A program made the translations under genes and the position numbers. Below, piece by piece: positions 1 through 13,400 of a stretch of DNA of 64,000 nucleotides. Origin of the DNA: Acanthopleura granulata. Taxonomy: Eukaryota; Mollusca; Polyplacophora; Chitonida; Chitonidae. Under the pieces are notes generated by a model that saw nothing but the letters and a program-made list of their open reading frames with translations, ran no database searches and was not told where the DNA came from. The stretch covers positions 4,136,774 to 4,200,773 of the forward strand of contig JABBOT010000029.1 in NCBI GenBank assembly GCA_016165875.1. Direction: 5' to 3'. The stretch's first letter is position 1; every line of letters begins with the position of its first letter.

Positions 1-3000
1 TTGAGGTCCGACGGCAGAACTTACCCTCTGTTTCACATATACAAATACTGTGAGACCTTACTATATGTATATATAGGAGCCAGGGTTTATTCCATTCCGA
101 TGTAACTACTTTACCGAGACAGTTTACTTGACCTATCATAAAGAGTTGATATTGCATCAGTTATCCAACAAGATAAAATACACACAGGAATGTGGATGAC
201 AGCAATTGATATTCTTATTTCTACACATTACACACAGCTGCAGCGGAGAACGTTGTAGCTTGTGACAATCAGAGAAATCATTGACAAAAAGAGGAAACTC
301 TCTCTAGAATTCATCAAACGGCGAAAAAAATAGGCTCTTCTGCAGCACTTTATGACGAGAAATCCAATAGTCCAAACCCCATTCCTCTACCACTTGGAGT
401 TTTAGCTGTATCTTCAATTTAATCATCGATGACGTCATAGTCCCGTGAATGGCAACAGCCTTAATTCCTTAGATATCGCGGGAAATTTTTCATTTTTTCA
501 ACACGCGACCAGTGCTTGCGGTAATTTGCATCCCGTGATGCCTTCCTCATGTGGCTAAGCTTTAAAATGCATAAATAAGGAAGACCGATTGAATAACTAA
601 TTCTATTATTCCCATATATAAATGCTAGGAGATCTTATTATACATACACATACCAGTTAGCTTTCGTTCGAATTGAAAGTAGAAACATTACGACGACAGC
701 TCACTTGCTCTTGTCGACAGATTTCATATGGTATGAGTTATCTGAGTAGATCATACATACAGAGGTATGTGGACCACAGCAAATGCCATTACCATTTCTA
801 TACATTACCCACAGCTGAAATACACAAACTTTCACCTTCTGGCAATCACCAAAGTCAATCAAGGAAAAAAGCAACAACAGCTACAATTAATCAAAAGCCA
901 TAAAAAAATCTATTCTCATGCAATTTATGACGAGAAATGAAATGGTGTAATACAATTTGTTTTCCGACTAAGTCATTTGCCTGTATCTCAAATTGAAAGA
1001 TCGATGACGTCACAATCTCGTGCCTGCCAATATCCTCAAATCGGTACAAAATAAACCAAATTTGTAATATTTCAGTAAATGCTGCACGCTAGCCTTAATA
1101 TACATCAATTAATTCCTTCGATGTGTCCATCAGAATTGAAATGCCCACTTGAGGGACAAAGACAGAACTTACCTTCTGTTTTACACATACAAACACTGTG
1201 AGACCTTACTATATGTATATATAGGATCCAGGTTTTATTCCACTTCTATGTAACTACTTTACCGAGACAGTTTACTTGACCTATCCAAAAGAGTTGATAT
1301 TGCATCAGTTATCCAACAAGATAGAATACACAGAGGAATGTGGATCACAGCAATTGATATTCTTATTTCTACACATTACACACAGCTGCACTGCACAACG
1401 TTGTAGCTTGTGGCAATCAGAGAAATCAGTAAAAAATAGAGCAAACTCTATCTACAATTCATCCACGGGGGACCAAAATAGGCTCTTCTGCAGCACTTTA
1501 TGACAAGAAATGCAATGGTCCAAACCCCATTCCTCTACCATTTAGAGTTTTAGCTGTATCTTCAATTTAATCATCGATGACGTCATAATCCCGTGCATGG
1601 CAACAGCCTAAACTCCTTAGATACCGAGGGAAATTTCTCATTTTTTCAACACGCGAAAAATGCTTGCCGTAATTTGCATCCCTTGATGCCTTCCTCATGT
1701 GACTAAGCTTTAGAATGCCCAACTGAATAAGACCGATTGAATAACTAATTCCATTATTAACATATATAAATGCTAGGAGATCTTATTATACATACTCATA
1801 CCAGTTAGCTTTCGTTGGAATTGAAAGTAGAAACATTACCACGACAGCTCACTTGCCCTTGTCGACAGACTTTATATGCTGTGAGTTATCTCAGTAGATC
1901 ATACATACAGATGTACGTGGACCACAGCAAATGCCATTAGTATTTCTCTACATTACACACAGCTGAAATACACCAACTTTCATATTCTGGCGATCATCAA
2001 AGTGAATCAAGAAAAAAAGCCACCCCGGCTACAATTCATCAAAAGGCCATAAGAAAGGGCTATTCCGATGCAATTGATGACGAGAAATCGAATAGTGTAA
2101 TACACTTTGTTCTAAGACCCAGTCATTTACCTGTATCTCAAATTGATAGACGGATGACGTCACAATGCCGTGCGTGCCAGTAGCCTCAAGTTGGTAGAAA
2201 CCAACAGAAATTTCTAATATTTCAACAAATGCTGCACGCTAGCCTTAATATACATCAATTAATACCTTCGTTGTGTCCATCAGAATTGAAATGCCCACTT
2301 GAGGGCCGATGGCAGAACTTACCCTCTGTTTTACATATACAAATACTGTGAGACCTTACTATATGTATATATAGGAGCCGGGTTTTATTCCATTTCTATC
2401 TAACTACTTTACCGAGACAGTTTACTTGACCTATCCAAAAGAGTTGATATTGCATCAGTTATCCAACAAGATAGAATACACAGAGGAATGTGGATCACAG
2501 CAATTGATATTCTTATTTCTACACATTACACACAGCTGCACTGCACAACGTTGTAGCTTGTGGCAATCAGAGAAATCAGTAAAAAATAGAGCAAACTCTA
2601 TCTACAATTCATCCACGGGGGACCAAAATAGGCTCTTCTGCAGCACTTTATGACAAGAAATGCAATGGTCCAAACCCCATTCCTCTACCATTTAGAGTTT
2701 TAGCTGTATCTTCAATTTAATCATCGATGACGTCATAATCCCGTGCATGGCAACAGCCTAAACTCCTTAGATACCGAGGGAAATTTCTCATTTTTTCAAC
2801 ACGCGAAAAATGCTTGCCGTAATTTGCATCCCTTGATGCCTTCCTCATGTGACTAAGCTTTAGAATGCCCAACTGAATAAGACCGATTGAATAACTAATT
2901 CCATTATTAACATATATAAATGCTAGGAGATCTTATTATACATACTCATACCAGTTAGCTTTCGTTGGAATTGAAAGTAGAAACATTACCACGACAGCTC

Positions 3001-4591
3001 ACTTGCCCTTGTCGACAGACTTTATATGCTGTGAGTTATCTCAGTAGATCATACATACAGATGTACGTGGACCACAGCAAATGCCATTAGTATTTCTCTA
3101 CATTACACACAGCTGAAATACACCAACTTTCATATTCTGGCGATCATCAAAGTGAATCAAGAAAAAAAGCCACCCCGGCTACAATTCATCAAAAGGCCAT
3201 AAGAAAGGGCTATTCCGATGCAATTGATGACGAGAAATCGAATGGTGTAATACACTTTGTTCTAAGACCCAGTCATTTACCTGTATCTCAAATTGATAGA
3301 CGGATGACGTCACAATGCCGTGCGTGCCAGTAGCCTCAAGTTGGTAGAAACCAACAGAAATTTCTAATATTTCAACAAATGCTGCACGCCAGCCTTGATA
3401 TACATCAGTTAATATATTCGTTGTGTCCATCAGAATTGAAATGCCCACTTGAGTACCGCCGGCAGAACTTTCCCTCTGTTTTACATATACAAACACTGTG
3501 AGACCTTACTGTATGTATATATAGGAGCCAGGTTTTACTCCACTTCTATGTAACTACTTTACCGAGACAGTTTACTTGACCTATCCAAAAGAGTTGATAT
3601 TGCATCAGTTATCCAACAAGATAAAATACACAGAGGAATGTGGATCACAGCAATTGATATTCTTATTTCTACACATTACACACAGCTGCACTGCACAACG
3701 TTGTAGCTTGTGGCAATCAGAGAAATCAGTCACAAAAAGAGGAAACTCTATCTAGAATTCATCAAAGGGCGACCAAAAGAGGCTCTTCTGCAGCACTTTA
3801 TAACAAGAAATCCAATGGTCCAAACCCCATTCCTCTATCATTTAGAGTTTTAGTTGTATCTTCAATTTAATCATCGATGACGTCATAACCTCGTGCATGG
3901 CAACAGCCTAAACCCCTTAGATACCTAGGGAAATTTTTAATTTTTTCAACACGTGCTCAATGCTTGCGGTAATATGCATCCCTTGATGCCTTCCTCATGT
4001 GACTAAAATTTAATATGACCAACTGAATAAGACCGATTGAATAACTAATTCTATTATTCCCATATATAAATGCTAGGAGATCTAAATATACATACACATA
4101 CCAGTTAGCTTTCGTTGGAATTGAAAGTAGAAACATTACGACGACAGGTCACTTGCCCTTGTCGACAAACTTTATATGCTATGAGTTATCTCAGTAGATC
4201 ATACATACAGCGGAACGTGGACCACAGCAAATGCCATTAGTATTTCTATACATTACACAGAGCTCAAATACACCAACTTTCACCTTCTGGCTATCACCAC
4301 AGTCAATCAAGAAAAAAAGCCACCCCAACTAAAATTCATCAAAAGGCCATAAAAAAATCTATTCTCATGCGATTTATAACGAGAAATCGAATGGTGTAAT
4401 ACAATTTGTTCTCCAACCAAGTCATTTCCCTGTATCTCAAATTGAAAGATGGATGACGTCACAATCAAGTGCCTGCCAATAGAGTCAAATCGGTAGAAAC
4501 CAAATGAAATTTGTAACATTTCAACAAATGCTGCACGCTAGCCTTAATATACATCAATTAATACCTTCGTTGTGTCCATCAGAATTGAAAT

Positions 4592-6270
4592 GCCCACTTG
4601 AGGTCCGACGGCAGAACTTACCCTCTGTTTTACATATACAAACACTGTGAGACCTTACTATATGTATATATAGGAGCCAGGGTTTATTCTATTTCTATGT
4701 AACTACTTTACCGAGACAGTTTACTTGACCTATCATAAAGAGTTGATATTGCATCAGTTATCCAACAAGATAAAATACACAGAGGAATGTGGATCACAGC
4801 AATTGATATTCTTATTTCTACACATTACACACAGCTGCAGCGGAGAACGTTGTAGCTTGTGGCAATCAGAGAAATCTGAATTGACAAAAAGAGCAAACTC
4901 TATCTAGAATTCATCAAAAGGCGACCAAAATAGGCTCTTCTGCAGCACTTTATGACGAGAAATCCAATGGTCCAGACTCCATTCCTCTACCACTTAGAGT
5001 TTTAGCTGTATCTTCAATTTAATCATCGATGACGTCATAATCTCGTGCATGGCAACAGCCTAAACCCCTTAGATACCTAGGAAAATTTTTGATTTTTTCA
5101 ACACGTGCTCAATGCTTGCGGTAATATGCATCACTTGATGCCTTCCTCATGTGACTAAAATTTAATATGACCCACTGAATAAGACCGATTGAATAACTAA
5201 TTCTATTATTCCCATATATAAATGCTAGGAGATCTCATTATACATGCACATACCAGTTAGCTTTCGTTGGAATTGAAAGTAGAAACATTACGACGACAGC
5301 TCACTTGCCCTTGTCGAATGTGGATCACAGAAATTGATATTCTTATTTCTACACATTACAGACAGCTGCACTGCAGAATGTTGTAGCTTGTGGCACTCAG
5401 AGAAATCAGTCACAGAAAGAGGAAACTCTATCTACAATTCATCAAACGGCGAAAAAAATAGGCTCTTCTGCAGCACTTTATGACAAGAAATCCAATGGTC
5501 TAAACCCCATTGCTCTACCACTTAGAGTTTTAGCTGTATCTTCAATTTAATCATCGATGACGTCATAATCCCGTGCATGGCAACAGCCTAAACTCCTTAG
5601 ATACCGAGGGAAATTTCTCATTTTTTCAACACGCGACCAATGCTTGCGGCAATTTGCATCCCGTGATGCCTTCCTCATGTGGCTAAGCTTTAAAATGCCT
5701 AACTGAAAAACACCGATTGAATGACTATTTCTATCATTAACATATATAAATACTATGAGATCTTATTATACATACACATACCAGTTAAATTTCCTTCGAA
5801 TTGAAAGTAGTAACATTACGACGACAGCTCACTTGCTCTCGTCGACAGACTTCATATGCTATGAGTTATCTGAGTAGATCATACATACAGCGTTACGTGG
5901 ACCACAGCAAATGCCATTCCCATTTCTATACATTACACACAGCTGAAATACACCAACTTTCACTTTCTGGCGATCACCAAACTCAGTCAAGAAAAAAAGT
6001 CACCCAAACTACAATTCATCAAAAGGCCTTTAAAAAATCTATTCTCTTCCAATTTTTGACGAGAAATCGAATGGTGTAATACAATTTGTTCTCTGAAACA
6101 CTCATTTACGTGTCTCTCAAATTGAAAGATGGATGACGTCACAATCCCGTGCCTGCCAATAGCCTCAAATCGGTAGAAACCAACAGAAATTTGTAACATT
6201 TCAACAAATGCTGCACGCTCCCCTAATATACATCAATTATTACCTTCGTTGTGTCCATCAGAATTGAAAT
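4592..6270. repeat. Hybrid satellite unit of three half-units
   Basis: This interval is 1679 bp instead of about 1149. At about 5316-5320 the half-B sequence CACTTGCCCTTGTCGA runs directly into half-A sequence ATGTGGATCACAGAAATTG, skipping the 40-50 bases that normally follow. The result is A, truncated B fused to A, then B. This is the product expected from out-of-register exchange between the two half-units. It sits at the boundary between the more diverged left part and the homogeneous right part of the array. Confidence 0.85.
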
Positions 6271-7419
6271 GCCCACTTGAGTACCGCCGGCAGAACTTAC
6301 CCTCTGTTTTACATATACAAACACTGTGAGACCTTACTGTATGTATAGATAGGAGCCAGGTTTTATTCCACTTCTATGTAACTACTTTACCGAGACAGTT
6401 TACTTGACCTATCCAAAAGAGTTGATATTGCATCAATTATCCAACAAGATAAAATACACAGAGGAATGTGGATCACAGCAATTGATATTCTTATTTCTAC
6501 ACATTACACACAGCTGCACTGCACAACGTTGTAGCTTGTGGCAATCAGAGAAATCAGTCACAAAAAGAGCAACTCTATCTAGAATTCATCCACGGGGGAC
6601 CAAAATAGGCTCTTCTGCAGCACTTTATGAAAAGAAATCCAATGGTCCAAACCCCATTCCCCTACCACTTAGAGTTTTAGCTGTAACTTCAATTTAATCA
6701 TCGATGACGTCATAATCCCGTGCATGGCAACAGCCTAAACTCCTTAGATACCGAGGGAAATTTCTCATTTTTTCAACACGCGACCAATGCTTGCGGTAAT
6801 TTGTGTCCCTTGATGCCTTCGTCATGTGGCTAAAATTTAATGATGGCCAACTGAGGAAGACCGATTGAATAACTAATTCTATTATTTCCATATATAAATG
6901 CTATGAGAGCTCATTATCCATACACATACCAGTTAGCTTTCGTTGGAATTGAAAGTAGAAACATTACGACGAGAGCTCACTTGCCCTTGTCGACAGACTT
7001 CATGTGCTAGGAGTTATCTGAGTAGATCATACATACAGCGGTACGTGGACCACAGCAAATGCCATTCCTATTTCTCTACATTACCCACAGCTGAAATACA
7101 CCAACTTTCATATTCTGGCAATCACCAAAGTCAAGGAAGAAAAAAAGGCCACCCCGGCTACAATTCATCAAACGCCATAAAAAAATCTATTCTCATGCGA
7201 TTTATAACGAGAAATCGAATGGTGTAATACAATTTGTTCTCCGACTCAGTCATTTGCCTGTCTCTCAAATTGACAGATGGATGACGTCACAATCCCGTGC
7301 CTGCCAATAGCCTCAAATCGGTAGAAACCAAACGAAATTTGTAACATTTTAACAAATGCTGCACGCTAGCCTTAATATACATCAATTAATACCTTGGTTG
7401 TGTCCATCAGAATTAAAAT
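6271..7419. repeat. Reference satellite unit made of two diverged half-units
   Basis: Within one unit, two halves of about 575 bp align along their length. Half A has TGTGGATCACAGCAA, then CACACAGCTGCA, then ACAATTCATC or AGAATTCATC, then GATGACGTCATAATCCCG. Half B has CGTGGACCACAGCAA, then CCACAGCTGAAA, then ACAATTCATCAAA, then GATGACGTCACAATCCCG. Downstream, half A GATGCCTTCGTCATGTG matches half B ATACCTTGGTTGTGTCC. The central palindromes lie at 6705-6712 and 7282-7289, 577 bp apart. The unit is therefore an old duplication that was later amplified as a dimer. Confidence 0.9.
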
Positions 7420-10400
7420 GCCCACTTGAGGGACAAAGGCAGAACTTACCCTCTGTTTTACATATACAAATACTGTGAGACCTTACTATATGTATATATA
7501 GGAGCCGGGTTTTATTCCATTTCTATCTAACTACTTTACCGAGACAGTTTACTTGACCTATCCAAAAGAGTTGATATTGCATCAATTATCCAACCAGATA
7601 AAATACACAGAGGAATGTGGATCACAGCAATTGATATTCTTATTTCTACACATTACACACAGCTGCACTGCAGAACGTTGTAGCTTGTGGCAATCAGAGA
7701 AATCAGTCACAAAAAGAGGAAACTCTATCTACAATTCATCCACGGGGGACCAAAATAGGCTCTTCTGCAGCACTTTATGACAAGAAATGCAATGGTCCAA
7801 ACCCCATTGCTCTACCACTTAGAGTTTTAGCTGTATCTTCAATTTAATCATCGACGACGTCATAATCCCGTGCATGGCAACAGCCTAAACTCCTTAGATA
7901 CCGAGGGAAATTTCTCATTTTTTCAACACGCGACCAATGCTTGCGGCAATTTGCATCCCGTGATGCCTTCCTCATGTGGCTAAGCTTTAAAATGCCTAAC
8001 TGAAAAACACCGATTGAATGACTATTTCTATCATTAACATATATAAATACTATGAGATCTTATTATACATACACATACCAGTTAAATTTCCTTCGAATTG
8101 AAAGTAGTAACATTACGACGACAGCTCACTTGCTCTTGTCGACAGACTTCATATGCTATGAGTTATCTGAGTAGATCATACATACAGCGTTACGTGGACC
8201 ACAGCAAATGCCATTCCCATTTCTATACATTACACACAGCTGAAATACACCAACTTTCACTTTCTGGCGATCACCAAACTCAGTCAAGAAAAAAAGTCAC
8301 CCAAACTACAATTCATCAAAAGGCCTTTAAAAAATCTATTCTCTTCCAATTTTTGACGAGAAATCGAATGGTGTAATACAATTTGTTCTCTGAAACACTC
8401 ATTTACGTGTCTCTCAAATTGAAAGATGGATGACGTCACAATCCCGTGCCTGCCAATAGCCTCAAATCGGTAGAAACCAACAGAAATTTGTAACATTTCA
8501 ACAAATGCTGCACGCTCCCCTAATATACATCAATTATTACCTTCGTTGTGTCCATCAGAATTGAAATGCCCACTTGAGTACCGCCGGCAGAACTTACCCT
8601 CTGTTTTACATATACAAACACTGTGAGACCTTACTGTATGTATAGATAGGAGCCAGGTTTTATTCCACTTCTATGTAACTACTTTACCGAGACAGTTTAC
8701 TTGACCTATCCAAAAGAGTTGATATTGCATCAATTATCCAACAAGATAAAATACACAGAGGAATGTGGATCACAGCAATTGATATTCTTATTTCTACACA
8801 TTACACACAGCTGCACTGCACAACGTTGTAGCTTGTGGCAATCAGAGAAATCAGTCACAAAAAGAGGAAACTCTATCTACAATTCATCCACGGGGGACCA
8901 AAATAGGCTCTTCTGCAGCACTTTATGACAAGAAATGCAATGGTCCAAACCCCATTGCTCTACCACTTAGAGTTTTAGCTGTATCTTCAATTTAATCATC
9001 GACGACGTCATAATCCCGTGCATGGCAACAGCCTAAACTCCTTAGATACCGAGGGAAATTTCTCATTTTTTCAACACGCGACCAATGCTTGCGGCAATTT
9101 GCATCCCGTGATGCCTTCCTCATGTGGCTAAGCTTTAAAATGCCTAACTGAAAAACACCGATTGAATGACTATTTCTATCATTAACATATATAAATACTA
9201 TGAGATCTTATTATACATACACATACCAGTTAAATTTCCTTCGAATTGAAAGTAGTAACATTACGACGACAGCTCACTTGCTCTTGTCGACAGACTTCAT
9301 ATGCTATGAGTTATCTGAGTAGATCATACATACAGCGTTACGTGGACCACAGCAAATGCCATTCCCATTTCTATACATTACACACAGCTGAAATACACCA
9401 ACTTTCACTTTCTGGCGATCACCAAACTCAGTCAAGAAAAAAAGTCACCCAAACTACAATTCATCAAAAGGCCTTTAAAAAATCTATTCTCTTCCAATTT
9501 TTGACGAGAAATCGAATGGTGTAATACAATTTGTTCTCTGAAACACTCATTTACGTGTCTCTCAAATTGAAAGATGGATGACGTCACAATCCCGTGCCTG
9601 CCAATAGCCTCAAATCGGTAGAAACCAACAGAAATTTGTAACATTTCAACAAATGCTGCACGCTCCCCTAATATACATCAATTATTACCTTCGTTGTGTC
9701 CATCAGAATTGAAATGCCCACTTGAGTACCGCCGGCAGAACTTACCCTCTGTTTTACATATACAAACACTGTGAGACCTTACTGTATGTATAGATAGGAG
9801 CCAGGTTTTATTCCACTTCTATGTAACTACTTTACCGAGACAGTTTACTTGACCTATCCAAAAGAGTTGATATTGCATCAATTATCCAACAAGATAAAAT
9901 ACACAGAGGAATGTGGATCACAGCAATTGATATTCTTATTTCTACACATTACACACAGCTGCACTGCACAACGTTGTAGCTTGTGGCAATCAGAGAAATC
10001 AGTCACAAAAAGGGGAAACTCTATCTAGAATTCATCCACGGGGGACCAAAATAGGCTCTTCTGCAGCACTTTATGAAAAGAAATCCAATGGTCCAAACCC
10101 CATTCCCCTACCACTTAGAGTTTTAGCTGTAACTTCAATTTAATCATCGATGACGTCATAATCCCGTGCATGGCAACAGCCTAAACTCCTTAGATACCGA
10201 GGGAAATTTCTCATTTTTTCAACACGCGACCAATGCTTGCGGTAATTTGTGTCCCTTGATGCCTTCGTCATGTGGCTAAAATTTAATGATGGCCAACTGA
10301 GGAAGACCGATTGAATAACTAATTCTATTATTTCCATATATAAATGCTATGAGAGCTCATTATCCATACACATACCAGTTAGCTTTCGTTGGAATTGAAA

Positions 10401-13400
10401 GTAGAAACATTACGACGAGAGCTCACTTGCCCTTGTCGACAGACTTCATGTGCTAGGAGTTATCTGAGTAGATCATACATACAGCGGTACGTGGACCACA
10501 GCAAATGCCATTCCTATTTCTCTACATTACCCACAGCTGAAATACACCAACTTTCATATTCTGGCAATCACCAAAGTCAAGGAAGAAAAAAAGGCCACCC
10601 CGGCTACAATTCATCAAACGCCATAAAAAAATCTATTCTCATGCGATTTATAACGAGAAATCGAATGGTGTAATACAATTTGTTCTCCGACTCAGTCATT
10701 TGCCTGTCTCTCAAATTGACAGATGGATGACGTCACAATCCCGTGCCTGCCAATAGCCTCAAATCGGTAGAAACCAAACGAAATTTGTAACATTTTAACA
10801 AATGCTGCACGCTAGCCTTAATATACATCAATTAATACCTTGGTTGTGTCCATCAGAATTAAAATGCCCACTTGAGGGACAAAGGCAGAACTTACCCTCT
10901 GTTTTACATATACAAATACTGTGAGACCTTACTATATGTATATATAGGAGCCGGGTTTTATTCCATTTCTATCTAACTACTTTACCGAGACAGTTTACTT
11001 GACCTATCCAAAAGAGTTGATATTGCATCAATTATCCAACCAGATAAAATACACAGAGGAATGTGGATCACAGCAATTGATATTCTTATTTCTACACATT
11101 ACACACAGCTGCACTGCAGAACGTTGTAGCTTGTGGCAATCAGAGAAATCAGTCACAAAAAGAGGAAACTCTATCTACAATTCATCCACGGGGGACCAAA
11201 ATAGGCTCTTCTGCAGCACTTTATGACAAGAAATGCAATGGTCCAAACCCCATTGCTCTACCACTTAGAGTTTTAGCTGTATCTTCAATTTAATCATCGA
11301 CGACGTCATAATCCCGTGCATGGCAACAGCCTAAACTCCTTAGATACCGAGGGAAATTTCTCATTTTTTCAACACGCGACCAATGCTTGCGGCAATTTGC
11401 ATCCCGTGATGCCTTCCTCATGTGGCTAAGCTTTAAAATGCCTAACTGAAAAACACCGATTGAATGACTATTTCTATCATTAACATATATAAATACTATG
11501 AGATCTTATTATACATACACATACCAGTTAAATTTCCTTCGAATTGAAAGTAGTAACATTACGACGACAGCTCACTTGCTCTTGTCGACAGACTTCATAT
11601 GCTATGAGTTATCTGAGTAGATCATACATACAGCGTTACGTGGACCACAGCAAATGCCATTCCCATTTCTATACATTACACACAGCTGAAATACACCAAC
11701 TTTCACTTTCTGGCGATCACCAAACTCAGTCAAGAAAAAAAGTCACCCAAACTACAATTCATCAAAAGGCCTTTAAAAAATCTATTCTCTTCCAATTTTT
11801 GACGAGAAATCGAATGGTGTAATACAATTTGTTCTCTGAAACACTCATTTACGTGTCTCTCAAATTGAAAGATGGATGACGTCACAATCCCGTGCCTGCC
11901 AATAGCCTCAAATCGGTAGAAACCAACAGAAATTTGTAACATTTCAACAAATGCTGCACGCTCCCCTAATATACATCAATTATTACCTTCGTTGTGTCCA
12001 TCAGAATTGAAATGCCCACTTGAGTACCGCCGGCAGAACTTACCCTCTGTTTTACATATACAAACACTGTGAGACCTTACTGTATGTATAGATAGGAGCC
12101 AGGTTTTATTCCACTTCTATGTAACTACTTTACCGAGACAGTTTACTTGACCTATCCAAAAGAGTTGATATTGCATCAATTATCCAACAAGATAAAATAC
12201 ACAGAGGAATGTGGATCACAGCAATTGATATTCTTATTTCTACACATTACACACAGCTGCACTGCACAACGTTGTAGCTTGTGGCAATCAGAGAAATCAG
12301 TCACAAAAAGGGGAAACTCTATCTAGAATTCATCCACGGGGGACCAAAATAGGCTCTTCTGCAGCACTTTATGAAAAGAAATCCAATGGTCCAAACCCCA
12401 TTCCCCTACCACTTAGAGTTTTAGCTGTAACTTCAATTTAATCATCGATGACGTCATAATCCCGTGCATGGCAACAGCCTAAACTCCTTAGATACCGAGG
12501 GAAATTTCTCATTTTTTCAACACGCGACCAATGCTTGCGGTAATTTGTGTCCCTTGATGCCTTCGTCATGTGGCTAAAATTTAATGATGGCCAACTGAGG
12601 AAGACCGATTGAATAACTAATTCTATTATTTCCATATATAAATGCTATGAGAGCTCATTATCCATACACATACCAGTTAGCTTTCGTTGGAATTGAAAGT
12701 AGAAACATTACGACGAGAGCTCACTTGCCCTTGTCGACAGACTTCATGTGCTAGGAGTTATCTGAGTAGATCATACATACAGCGGTACGTGGACCACAGC
12801 AAATGCCATTCCTATTTCTCTACATTACCCACAGCTGAAATACACCAACTTTCATATTCTGGCAATCACCAAAGTCAAGGAAGAAAAAAAGGCCACCCCG
12901 GCTACAATTCATCAAACGCCATAAAAAAATCTATTCTCATGCGATTTATAACGAGAAATCGAATGGTGTAATACAATTTGTTCTCCGACTCAGTCATTTG
13001 CCTGTCTCTCAAATTGACAGATGGATGACGTCACAATCCCGTGCCTGCCAATAGCCTCAAATCGGTAGAAACCAAACGAAATTTGTAACATTTTAACAAA
13101 TGCTGCACGCTAGCCTTAATATACATCAATTAATACCTTGGTTGTGTCCATCAGAATTAAAATGCCCACTTGAGGGACAAAGGCAGAACTTACCCTCTGT
13201 TTTACATATACAAATACTGTGAGACCTTACTATATGTATATATAGGAGCCGGGTTTTATTCCATTTCTATCTAACTACTTTACCGAGACAGTTTACTTGA
13301 CCTATCCAAAAGAGTTGATATTGCATCAATTATCCAACCAGATAAAATACACAGAGGAATGTGGATCACAGCAATTGATATTCTTATTTCTACACATTAC

